From: Daphnia pulex
Lineage: Eukaryota; Arthropoda; Branchiopoda; Diplostraca; Daphniidae
Assembly (NCBI RefSeq): GCF_021134715.1
Contig: NC_060022.1
Coordinates: forward strand, 6,329,001-6,393,000
Length of the DNA stretch: 64,000 bases
Reading direction: 5' to 3'
Below, piece by piece: positions 21,395 to 33,222 of this stretch. The first letter of the stretch is position 1. Each line of letters starts with the position of its first letter. The notes beneath the pieces were generated by a model, which saw nothing but the letters and a program-made list of their open reading frames with translations, searched no databases and was not told where the DNA came from. Position numbers and translations under genes: made by a program.

Positions 21395-24023
21395 ATGGCG
21401 ATTTCTTTGGCTGATGCTGATGCGACAGCTGTAACCGAAATGTGATTTGGCTTTGTAATATTTGTATAACAATGAAGTAGTGGCTTTTCTTATTGCTGCT
21501 ATCCAAAAATTTTGTTACTCTGTTGTTATCACAAAGGTTCTATATACTGGTTGCCATTCCCCTCTTCCTTATCTTTTGAGAGAAAACATTTTCCCTCGTC
21601 TAAATACCAATAAACTTCGGTTAGTCATCTTATCTTTCCATTTGTTCGAAAAGTTATACTTCCTAACAATTTTTGAAATTAATATTTAATGATTTTAGTC
21701 ATGTTAGCGTTTCCTTAACGCGAGCGCAAATTAGAAAACAAAATCATCGCACCTAATCTCATTTTCAAGATGAAAAAACCCATTGAAATAGACATTTTAT
21801 CAATTTCAAATGCAGAATATAAGATGAGTTCATACAAAGATAAGTAAAAACGAGTGCATAGATGCAGTATTATATTTTGTCTAGTTTTATTTTTATCTTA
21901 GCTGTTGCCAATCGTAATCAGCTCCGCCATCTGTTATTAAACTTTTGAATTGCGTAAAGCCAGCCAATCAGAAAGCTTAAACAATGCGAACCAATAGGCG
22001 ACGCTCCTCATCCCCAAGCTTGGGCGCCATTTTTTTTCAAAAAAGGGGAAGGGTACTGACAACAAGGCTTCCCGCCTCATGGAACTCCAATGGCCGCCAT
22101 TCCCTAGTAGTCGCTCAAAACATACAGCTGCGGTGTGTCCGCTTTCTGAAAACAGTGCTAAGTAATTGAAACGAAACAGTAGTGTCGTGAGATTCTGTGG
22201 ATTTGTTTACAATCATCTCACCATGGTGAGGTAAAACATCACTCATTTACCCGACCCGTTGCCAACTACGATTCAATACTCAAGGTAAAACGTGAAATCT
22301 CTATCTAGCATGCCTTGTTTCCCTCCACAAGTGGTGGGGACGATTATAGCAACAAAGCAGACTTTTCGAGTTGTGCGTTTGGCCCAGTCTGGACAGAGTT
22401 TTCGCTTTCTTTTGATGCTAGTTTTCTCTTAGGACAAAGAAATTTTCGAAAAGTTGTATTGCAATTTCAGAAAAATAAGTCAAGTCTGTTGTCGACTTTC
22501 TGGCGATTTTTTTACTTAAGCAGGTATACCCTTTTTTATGTTTAAATTCTCAGGAGAGCTGAAAAGGTCTTAGTCTCGCCTGGACAAAGAGTTTTACCTC
22601 TTTTAATCCAAACCGATAGAAGAATATGGTTTCAATTGTCTTGTCTGCAGGTAGAAAAAAAAACTTTAAAAAAATCGGTGTTTGGGAGTCAAAGATAACC
22701 GAGATAAGAACAAAGCCGGTTTTTTTTCTGTGAAGTGATTCTTATTATCTTGAAATCTTTAATTCAATTTCAAAAGTTATCGTTTCCCCAATGGAAAGTA
22801 ACTCTTATTCCGACAGTCCATTTCATTTCCTAATTTCTTCGAAATTGGTAAACATTTCTGAAGCAAGTTTTGGTTTCAGCATTTTGTTTCCAAAAATGGA
22901 AAGTCGGGCCTCTCTCCATTGGTCATTAGCATTTCTTCGAGACGTCTACGTTTGTTCGTCGTTTTCCATTGTCCTTCTGGCACGGGTCTTTCATTATTAC
23001 CGAAAAGCACATCTATCACTTTGATCTTAATAGGGAATTCGCTTCATGTTGGTGCTGACCACCTGCCCGATAATTGTGTTAGACCTGGTTTCCCCTCCAC
23101 TAGAGTGAAGGCTGATTTGTATAGGGGGGTGACAGCAGCTGCTTGATGGCTAAACACAGGCGCGCCCGTATACGGCATTGTCTTTATTTAGTTCCGGGCA
23201 AGTTGGGGGGTACCATCGACAAGCTTTAAGTTTGATTCACTGTGTAGTCCCAGCAAAAGAGGTCAAGAGAGCACAGAACAAGCGACGCCGTCTATTTTTT
23301 TATATACGAGGGGTAAATATGGACGTCGAGATGGCATCAAAATAAAAGTTGCTCTCTTATGTTGGAACACAAGGGTTTTTTGCTTGCAGAGAGAGGGGAG
23401 ATTGTGTTGGAATCGAGCGAGGGGGGCTGAATTCAGAAGAGAGGGGCAGCAGCTGTAGCAGATGTTCAATGCCGGCGTGCATACAGCGTCGTAGTGGTAG
23501 ACTTCCTCTTTTTCTTTCACTCATGGCCGATTATGAAAGACCTTGTGCCTGTCCCACGGTTATCGATCCGTCCCCCTGGCTTTCTCTCTTGAGAGATTCT
23601 TCGAGGTTCTAGATCGCGCCACCCACCATAGGGAAACATTCCTTTTATCAGGCAAAGAAATGTGAGATCGAATAAGAGCGACGAGGGTGAATTTGGAGAC
23701 GGAAGAAAATATTCCGTCTTTGCAGTGGAGCCCAGTCGTCTACTGTTTTTTTTCTTCTTCTATTATTCCTCTACTTCGGTCTTTTTACAGTACAGAGCTA
23801 ATGTATTCTGAGTCATGTCGCCGGATAATCTCCCTTGCAACCATGTGCACACAAGAGCGTGAAGAACTTTCTTTTCCATTTGCAATCCATTCATTGTCCA
23901 AAACCCTACCGTAGGAATTTGAATGGGCGAACTGGAGCCATTGTCAACGCATACCTGTACCGTAAGACGTGAAATAATAACCCAGAAAATTGTGTGATTT
24001 TTTAGACCTGCCAAGTAGACGAG
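21395..24023. other. Spacer and presumed promoter/5' UTR of the Myb gene
   Basis: The SARA-like gene's probable AATAAA is at 21609-21614. From about 21900 the sequence includes GC-richer islands (GGCGCCAT, ATGGCCGCCATT) typical of a promoter region. Several open frames of 60-97 codons lack family resemblance. I see no gene here other than likely non-coding 5' exon material of Myb. Confidence 0.5.
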
Positions 24024-27000
24024 ATGAACGACTTTGGAATGGACGCTGATAGCAACAGTTGGGGCTCGGATTATGGCGAGGACTTTGGATCGGATATTTC
24101 AGATGGTGAATATCAGCCGAACGGCGCCGCCACTGCCTCCAGCAGCGCCCAACACCACCAAGCGAGTTCAACAGCCACCTCCCGGGTTGCTACAAAAACC
24201 AAAGGAGGTGCCCAAGCCAGAAAAATGGTGAACCGCGGGAGATGGACCAAGGACGAAGTGAGTTTGCCTCCCCCGCCCACTACCTACCCCTTCAACTTTC
24301 AGCCCCAAGTCTTGTAGAGTTAATGATTTTCTTGCCCTTTTTGTAGGATGAAAAACTTAAAGGAGTTGTGGAACGCACCGGTGAAATTTGGGAGAACGTA
24401 GCCTCCTTCTTTGAAGATCGATCGGACGTTCAATGCCAACACCGATGGACAAAAGTCGTCAATCCTCAGCTGGTTAAGGGACCTTGGACCAAAGAGGTAA
24501 AATTTGTTTATACCTTTGTTTGTGTCTTTATTTTATTTTCCTTCTTTTCTTCTTGAAAATTCCGTGACTGATTCAATGAAAGCCTTATTTCCGGTTCATG
24601 TGTCGAGCATTTCCGCTTGACGATTACCTTGCCATTAAAAGAAAGTGTCCTCTCAAGATCGTACGGCCTGATAATTACCTTGAATGTTTTATGCTGTGTT
24701 GTATGGAGCAGAAACGATGTCATCACAAAGAAAACGTGAAGAATGGAGGGAACTTGCGGCAAATAGAGAGGATGCCGGATGCCAGAGGGGGGAAAGGAGG
24801 GAGTTTGAAGAGGGGAGAGAGAGCAAAGTTTAAAACAGGAAACCAAATTCTATGGCTTGGTGAAACAGCAGGGAATGTCCAAATTGAAAGAAGAAAAGGG
24901 CCGCAAGGGTTTAAGGCGGCTGGGTGAGGAATGAAGAAACGTGAAATTATAGTCTCAAGTGATGTGAATTTGGCCCTTCCACCAAATCTAATAATGGTCG
25001 GATTTTCAGTTGCTTTTCAATTGTAAACGTCCAGAATTGGTCTTTTTAAAAGTAAAGAGCCCGGATTATTCTCGTGTTCACACTTCTCACACAGATATGT
25101 GAGAAGATGCCTCTAAAAAAATCCCTTCAAGTTTATGTTTTCCTCTTTCTCACCTATCTTCTCCCCATCCCCCAAAGCCCACCTCACCCCAAAAGTGGAC
25201 ATGAATAGAATATAGAAATGCTATGCTGTCAAAGTTTTGAGTTGAATCATCATCCTTTTTTTTATCACAGGAGGACGACTTGGTGGTCCAACTGGTACAT
25301 CGCTATGGTCCAAAGAAGTGGACGCAGATTGCTAAGCATCTGAATGGCCGGATAGGTAAACAATGCCGAGAACGATGGCACAACCATCTCGATCCTAACA
25401 TCAACAAGTCACCCTGGACGGAGGAAGAAGACCGGCTGCTAGCCAATGCTCATGAACAATACGGAAATCAATGGGCCAAGATCGCCAAACTTCTACCTGG
25501 AAGGTATTGTCATAAAAAGAGCTTTGCCGATTTATCCATTCATCACATGGGTGTGACAGGAGCTTGCCTTGACACTTTTCTTTATTCATGCCTACATACC
25601 CGTTATCTTTTGTCTGATTTCTCTATCCAGAACGGATAATGCCATCAAGAATCACTGGAACTCGGCTATGAAAAAGCGCTATGAAACAGATGGTTCAAGC
25701 ATCATTGACACAGGGAAACGACGTGGCCGGAAGCGAGTTCGTCCTGCAGTGGATGATCACCAACAGCATCCTCACCCTCTTGCTTCGACTCCGGTTAGAA
25801 TTTATTGAAAAGTTTTGCCACAACAACGAAATAATCAAACCAAATTATTTCATTTTTCTTAATTAGATGCCATTTGAACAATCTTGCTCTGCGGAATATG
25901 GATCGGAACATCCGTCACCCATGTTTGAGCATCAGATGATGTCAAGGCCGTGCAGTCAAAACAGTCGTATGTCGGTAGAGTTGGTACCAAACAACTTTAA
26001 TCCATCACCGGCATATCGAGCCCAGAATTCACACATGGGCATGTCACAGCCTAAGCAAAGTTGCTTTGATACTTACAATGGGGCCAGCTTGTCAAACAAC
26101 ATTGGTGGCAGTGTCGGCAGCCATTCAAGAGCCCCCTCTGTTTCCTCGCCTGAAGACTTTTCCGATATCTTTTCCCCTCTCAAGTATGTTGAGAGACCAA
26201 TTGCTTTTCATCACATCCCTGAGAAGAATGTAAGCTGACATTTCATTTTTCTCTGTGTGTGGTTTCACTAGGTACGTCATGGGTGAATTGAGCAGCCCGG
26301 AAAGTCTGAGCCCCAATCGCTTGAATCAAGCTCTGATCAGTGAGACCCTATCGGAGTTTCCACATTTTGAATTCGTCTCTACCAACACGACCGAACAGCC
26401 AGCTGTCGGCACCGCTGACAACGCACACAAACCAGATGATGTGATTGACGTCTATGAGACAAACAAACAAGGTATTGTTGAAATCCACTGACCTGATAAA
26501 AGATAATTTTAGATACTTGAATAAGCTTTAAGATTTACATGGTAACAGATTCCTGTTGATTGAATCAAAATTACTTCAAACGTCTAAAATGACATTTTTG
26601 TTTTATGTATTGCATGCACACAAATGAGTTGATAAAACTAAACTTTGCATTCGGTGGAGTTAATTTAAAGTGAACATATTTTAATCCCTTTTTTATTTAT
26701 TAAGGAAATGCTACAAAGAACAACGAGAGCACGTCGTCAGAAAACAACACATCTACTGTCAGTTTGAAACAAGGCACTCCTCCTATATTGAGAAGAGGCA
26801 AGAGCCGAAGAGTGAGAGCCGACTCAAGCGGATATGATGGAACATCGTAAGTTTTTATCAACATATAACACAATTTTTTACATTTTACAATAAAAAACCG
26901 ATCTATTTTCACAGTGAGTGGATGGGAACTTCCAACGAAGAGGCTGTTCCCGCCGATTTGGACCTCCGCTCAGATTGCGCAAGTTTGAACAAACCATTCC

Positions 27001-28280
27001 AGGAAATGCACTTTACTCCGCGTAAGAACGCCCATACGCCGATGAAAACACTACCCTTCAGTCCTTCCCAGGTATATTTTTGTTGCGTGTATTCCAACTT
27101 GCAGCCAAATTTTTAAATGTTTTTATGCATAGTTTTTGAGCAATTCTGTGTCAATCCACACGGAAGCCATCATGTCAACGCCTGTTTGTGCCTCAGCGCC
27201 CAAACCATCTGCGCTCTTGACCCCAGTGACCCGTGGAGGATGCGGTATTGCTGATTATGTTGCACTACGAACTCCACTTCGTAGAAATCAAGAACTCATC
27301 ACTCGAACCCCCACTCCCTTCAAAGACGCTTTGGCAGAAATGGAGAAAAAGGGTGGACCTATCAACTACATTGTAAGTTTCGTAAATATATCTTACCTTA
27401 TTTTAACTAAATTTTCATCTGATATTTTTACAGTTAAATACTCCAACGCGGTTTGACGACTTGAACGATATTATCGGCAAGGACACCGACCCATCCGATT
27501 CAGCTTTACATACGCCTGTTCAGGTAAGAAGATATTTACGCTTTTTCAATTGATTGACACTAAAATTATTCATTGCGTGTAGAATTTACATCAAGATAGC
27601 GGCTACATGACAGATAGGAGGCAAACAACAAGTGGTGGTAGCTCTGCACCCTGTGTGTCTGCTTCTACTAAACCTAATAACAAAGAGAACATTCCTGGAA
27701 ACACAGTTTTAACCTCAAATGGTCCCGCTCCAAAGTCTCCAAATCGTAGAGCTCGCAAAGCACTGCATGCCACTTGGAGCACTCCTGGAAATATCCAGGT
27801 GCCCGGAATTGGCTGCGATTCTATTAGTTTCTTACCTGAAACCCCTGTAAGTCTTTTCGATTGATTCGTGTTAATACATAAATCATTCCCTAATCTATTT
27901 GTTCTTTGTAGAGTAAATCCTTGATAGGTGATTCGTCTGTCTTATTTTCTCCCCCCTCCATCATACGCGAAACTCTTCCGGAAACTCAAGATGGTGACGA
28001 CGCTTTCGGACATCCACCACACCGTCCCAACAGCAGCATCGAAAGCACTGGTTCTCGCAGTCCATCAGAGAAGGTTTGCCTTTCGGAAAAAAATCTGAGA
28101 TGAAAAGACAGTCCATGGCACATCATCATGTTCTTTATGCAGGTGGACGTGAGATGGGAAATGGTGGCGTGCGGGCGTACTAGAGACCAAGTTGAATTGA
28201 CTGAACGAGCCCGCTCCTATTTGGTTATGGATCACAGACGTGGAGGACCACTTGCATGCAAAAAGAAATGCACATTTTAA
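24024..28280 (+). CDS. Myb: R1R2R3 Myb transcription factor (animal Myb family)
   Basis: A nuclear regulator of cell-cycle genes. In animals with one Myb it is the partner of the DREAM/MuvB complex. An acidic N-terminus (MNDFGMDADSNSWGSDYGED) precedes three Myb repeats. R1 runs from RGRWTKDEDEKLKG to QCQHRWTKVVNP. R2 runs from KGPWTKEEDDLVVQL to GKQCRERWHNHLDP. R3 runs from KSPWTEEEDRLL to GRTDNAIKNHWNSAMKK. Each repeat keeps its three spaced tryptophans. A basic stretch (GKRRGRKRVRP) and a long Ser/Pro-rich region with many SP and TP sites follow. The conserved C-terminal block WEMVACGRTRDQVELTERAR precedes the end CKKKCTF. About 13 exons and 800-850 residues. The intron after 24494 is the longest (about 780 bases). 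Confidence 0.95.
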
Positions 28281-31200
28281 CAAAAATTTCTAGCTAAGAG
28301 ATCTAGCGTTTGACACAATTTTGGTAGCATTTAAAAATGGATTTTGAAATTTTTGTTTTCTGTCATTTGCATGAAATTCTTTGTATTAATTAACGTACTC
28401 AACGACATCGTATTAGGGTACGGTTTCGTGTAAATTAACCTCTCTAATGATAAGCACAATCCGTTAAGAGAAAAAAATTAATTTTGACGGCGAACAACTT
28501 TGAACATGACGTGAACAGTGACCTAGTCTTGGCACTGTTTCTTTTTAACCTCTGGTATTGCTTACCGCTGCGAACAAAATTAGTGGATGAATTTTCTTTT
28601 ACATAGTACCTTTCGCTAATAAGCTTTAAGAATATGTAATGGCTCCTTGGAAATTTGATTTTTCTTGTTTTCCTTCTTTTTTTTCATCTTTTTATTTTTA
28701 TAACGAATGTCAGATATTAATCAATATATTACCCGTGCTTGGTTTCGTAGCTCATAAACACATGATCACAACATTTCACAGGAAAAAATTCAAAAATTCG
28801 GCTTTGGTGGAAGTAAGGAAAAACCATGAAATCTTTGTCTAATTAGAATGAAATGTGTCGTATTTATCGGTTATTTTTATATTTGTAGTATTTCTTATGT
28901 AACCTGCTCATTATTGTCTCGACATTTACTCGCAAAATTGATTTCATTTGTTCTTAAACTCACATGGAAAATACTAAAAAAAAATACAATTATATTAAAA
29001 CCATCTCTTGTTCGAAAAGTTTGCGATCTTTTCTGTAACGGTTTTTTTTTTCCTTATCGAACTTTAGATAAAAAAAAAATAGATAATGGTGACTTATCGC
29101 ATCAGAGCGAGTTTAAACTTTAAAGTCGACATGCAGTAACGCTTTTTATGGAATCATTAAACAGATGATTTCTTTTTCCGTGATACAATTTTAAACCGAA
29201 AAACTAATTTTAATGAGCATTTCTGACAAATATAATGTAAAGTATGTTAAAATTCTAAGATGAGATAGATTCGCATCATCGAAAAATTAATGAAAAACAA
29301 ATTATAATGGAAATAAATAAGTTTCTTTTTTTTTGTTTTTTTGTTGTTGCATTGCCATCAACATCATTTCTCGCTTGGTTTATTTCTTGAAATTTCCTGT
29401 TGGGACCCGCCCTTGTTCACCGTTGTTCACCTGTTGCCACCCAAGTTACATTATAAAACAACTTTTAAATTTAAAATGCAACCTTGATGAATTTTCGATT
29501 TTGTCACAGAAAATGTCATGCAAATTCATGCAAATGTATTTTCTAAACAAAAACCGGGGAATTACACGAGATCATATCCTACCCCACGATATTTTAATTG
29601 GGAACTTTTCCTTATATACGAATTTATTTGCTTCGTCAATGCAGGTGGAACGAAATGGTAAGTAGCAGTTGTGATTTTAAAGTCTTGTTACTCAGGTTGT
29701 CTGTTAATTTATTCGAGTTCGAATCATCTCAATCCAAGACGTGCATTCTCTTTCTTTCTTCGTGAAAAGTTCAAATCGGCGACAAAAAAGCAAATAAAGA
29801 TAGCTAAAACGTAGACAAACAAAATTTTTGCGTAATCAATGTTTGTTTCGAAAATTTCCCGATGTCACGTGACTCTATTTGAAAAAAATAGGAGTGGCTT
29901 AACATTAACAGTCACGTGATTTTGCAATCACATAAACTGCGCAGTCGCAGGATTTGGTCACGCTTCATTTCGGCGCACTTCCGTAATTATTGGTTGGTGC
30001 GTTTCATCTTTCATGTGATCAAATAAAATACAATTTCGAACTGGAACAAAATCAAGTGACTATTAGCCGCTCCTCCTTTTTCGTGCGGATGTCACGTGAA
30101 CGATACTTTGATGCGAATTAATTCGAGAAATAAATATTTTCGAAACAAACATTTGATATATGCTAATATTTGTTCTCTTATTCTGGGGGGAATAGATCTT
30201 ATTAAAATATAACTGGTTTTTAATATACAACTTGTTTTTATTTTAAACTTATTATATATTATAATGTTTATATTATAAACTTGTTTTGTCGGAACAGATG
30301 AAGTTATATTTTTTATTTATAAGGCATCAGTCTTGTTTTGTCGCATAAGCTGCCAATATCAAGTTCGGGTCATCTCACTCACTGTCCCAGGCTAACTTTC
30401 CTTCCCTTTGGGAATACAGTTATCATCAATGTTTTGAGTCTGTTCGTAGTTAAAATGTAAGTATGATTGCACACTGTTTTTGTCCAAAGCTATCGTTTGT
30501 TTTTACAAACTGTTGCATTCCCATGGCAAAGATTTTGGGGCCATCGTCTTCCAAATCTCGATGCAGCAAGATAAATAGTTATTTACGTTAACTAATCAGT
30601 CAATATTTTCTCTTGAGATTCAACCCCTTATGTAGCTTACAAATAGCTGCTATGACAGCTTGTAAATCCACACGTGTGACACGTCACCTTGGTTCTTTGA
30701 AGGCATGAATGAATATTAAGTAACCTTGAATGGGGATGGATACAGTTCAGCACTTGCCCATTTTAGCGTCCAATAACAGATTACAGAAGGCCACCGGATT
30801 TAATCTATTGCACGAAAAGAGTTCGTTATCTCTTTGGATAATACGGATCCGTAATAGTTCAATTAACTTGATAATTTAATCCGCATTATTAGGAAAAAGC
30901 CGATTTATTGCATCCTCTTCTAAACAAATATGAACGCAGGACACATCCGCCCACCAATAATGCAATAAAGATCGATGATATAAAGAACTAATCCCAAAGA
31001 TTTCAGTCAACGATGATTCGAAAAAGAAAATGTTGAAAAAAAAAAAGATAGTTCACACAAAAACTAAAAAATTGAGAAAATTGAATGCAGCTTATAAAAA
31101 TATCGTCAATTGGAAGAAATCAACCCACTTTAAACGCTATATGCACTCATCGCGTTACGGAGTTTCAAAAAGAAGATCAGATCAGATATTCCGGTCACTT

Positions 31201-31338
31201 TCTCATTAGTTTTCGAACCTGATAACCATTCGTCCCGGACATTTCCTCTACATGGATCAATATTGTTTTTATAAGCCTTCATAGTAATGATATGAAATAG
31301 AATTTGAATGGTCAGTGTTGCAAGCGTCCAAGGCCCGA
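28281..31338. other. Spacer between Myb and the first innexin
   Basis: AT-rich, with the Myb 3' UTR at its left. It contains one clear MITE (29835-30157). Around 30440 a short stretch ends in AAAAT followed by GTAAGT, which could be an exon end, but no partner exon is visible. No supported gene. Confidence 0.5.
29835..30157. mobile_element. MITE-like TIR element carrying three CACGTG boxes
   Basis: The left end ATCAATGTTTGTTTCGAAAAT and the inverted right end ATTTTCGAAACAAACATTTGAT pair over about 21 bases with one single-base indel. The total is 323 bases with no coding capacity. It contains CACGTG at 29866-29871 (inside GTCACGTGAC), 29913-29918 and 30093-30098. The GATGTCACGTGA context is repeated directly near both ends. 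I could not define a target duplication with confidence. Confidence 0.65.
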
Positions 31339-31437
31339 CTAAACCAATGTATCTTCAGAAGCCTCTGCCACAGCGGCACGCAGATCTTCGTAAGGCCCCG
31401 TATTAGTGGATGTGGTTGAGTCGGGGCGTGCTAGTCA
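31339..31437 (-). other. In-frame extension beyond the innexin 1 TGA (candidate stop-codon readthrough)
   Basis: The innexin 1 frame ends [11 protein letters not shown], followed directly by CTAG, the strongest known eukaryotic leaky-stop context. The frame stays open for 33 codons (LARPDSTTSTNTGPYED, then LRAAVAEASEDTLV) to a TAG at 31339-31341. The extension has coding-like composition, with a Ser/Thr-rich start and an amphipathic acidic end. Translation of it is inference. Confidence 0.55.
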
Positions 31438-33222
31438 CGCATTGTTGCTTTCATTCGTTTCAATCCTCTTCGACAGCTCAGAAACCACTTCTTTGTAGAC
31501 TAGTGGTTCAAGATTACGTCCCAGCATGTACAAAATCCACCAATCACCAACCTCCAGTTTGTTGGAGATTGCATTGATAACCTGGGGAAACGGTAATTAA
31601 TTAAAATTTTGTAGATGGCCCAAAAATATGACGAATATCAAATTAACTTACATCATTGGGAACAAAGCGGTTGCGAGCATGGAGGATCATTGGTCTAATA
31701 CGAGGAACGGCCAACAGAATGGCTCTAAAAATACCAATCCAAGTTTACAATTTAATTCACGAGAATTTTACTTTCAGCTAGGGTAAAGTAATGTACCTGT
31801 AGACGATCAACATGGAGAGAAGAGTGGCCATGATGATGAACCAAAACCACAAAAAGATGTACGTCTTTTCGTTGATGATGTTTTGCGATAGGACGCACAT
31901 GGAATCGTGTCGGCTTATAGTACCGGACGAACCAAATTTATGGAACGTGCACTTGGTAACGCGAGGGAAGACATAAACCATCGGGTCGAACCGTTCTTCT
32001 TGATCAGCATTGGCGAACGTCAACACTGATAACAATCAAACAAAGGCCCATGAAACAACTTTATCGACTTGATCGAAAACGCTTGCCAAGAACTACCTTT
32101 AAAACCATATGAGAAAAATTCGCCGCCAGTAAAGCGATTCATCAGGTAGAGTTGGCCAATGATATTGACAAGGCAGAGGACCTCGCAAAACCAGTAGCGA
32201 ATCGCGTACATGTTGTGCTGTTTGATGTGTACCAAGAGATAGTCGATCAAAATCTTCTTCTTGACCGTACGCTCTTCGACCGTCTTCAAACCACAGTTCA
32301 GACCCAGGACAATGGTTTGCATGAGGCCACCTAAATAAAAGATTCATCTTGTTTCATAAGGGGAACTTAAGTTGATTTTACATTTTCCACTTGCGAGTAA
32401 ATACCTTCCCAAGCACTCCAGAGCCATCTAGGGACGTAACATAAAATGGCCTGGAAAAACAAGATGAAACACACCCACTGGTAGTAAGCGTAGTGCTTTT
32501 GATCTTTGCTCTCGTACAATCCAGCACCAATACCTAAAATCAGGCAAATAGGTCAGTTAATATTCTCAAATATTTAGTGATCAGATAACACGAATTGCTA
32601 GAGTAAATCAATAAAAAAATTTAATGATAGCCAACAAATAAGGTAAATTTGGTACCAATTCATCTTAAAAAATAATTTTTGGCCTAGAAATTTTAGGCCT
32701 AAGTTTTACACAATTACAATATTTGTTTCTACTGTTTTTATAACAAATTAACTGACAGTTGACTCTGTTTTGTTTTTCAAAAAAGTTACCCAAAATTGGC
32801 CAATCATTGTTTTTCCTTACCCAATTTCAGTTAATACATTATTATTTGTTATTAATTGGTTTTACCTGGATGAGGGACTTCGCTTCCAACCGATCTCATG
32901 AAAGAGGTCGGGATGGTAAAAGTGGTGGAAATCCAACAGTAGGTATTGATGACATGGATGGGAATATCGTTATCATTGATGCACTGAATCGGATTGCCGA
33001 CATACTGCAATGGAAAATGTTATGTTATAAAAACGTAAAGAAAAACTGCTGTAAAACAAAACTAAACTGAAAACAATTTCTTACTTGAGTTGCCGTCACT
33101 AGCAGCGAAAAGGCAATGAGAAGCACGGTAGTGAAAATGTAATGAAGTCGAAAGACTACATTATCCGTTACTATTTCCTGGCGTCGAAAGTATTCCTTCA
33201 ATCCAGCCAAAATGTTATACAT
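31435..33222 (-). CDS. Innexin 1 of this cluster (gap-junction channel protein)
   Basis: A four-helix innexin subunit forming gap junctions or hemichannels in the plasma membrane. Exon 1 encodes [15 protein letters not shown] and TM1 ending LLVTATQ. Exon 2 reads [15 protein letters not shown] and [15 protein letters not shown], with the first pair of extracellular-loop cysteines. Exon 3 carries the YYQWV signature at TM2. Exon 4 holds the cytoplasmic loop and TM3 ([20 protein letters not shown]). Exon 5 has the second cysteine pair ([18 protein letters not shown]) and TM4 ([15 protein letters not shown]). The last exons end [14 protein letters not shown]...ETNESNNA. About 370 residues, the usual size. 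The stop is TGA-CTAG. Confidence 0.95.

Noticed and set aside
24508-24927. Open frames of 109-112 codons on both strands
   Set aside because: They fall in the long second intron of Myb, between exons that join in frame as KGPWTKE-EDDLVV, and are low complexity.
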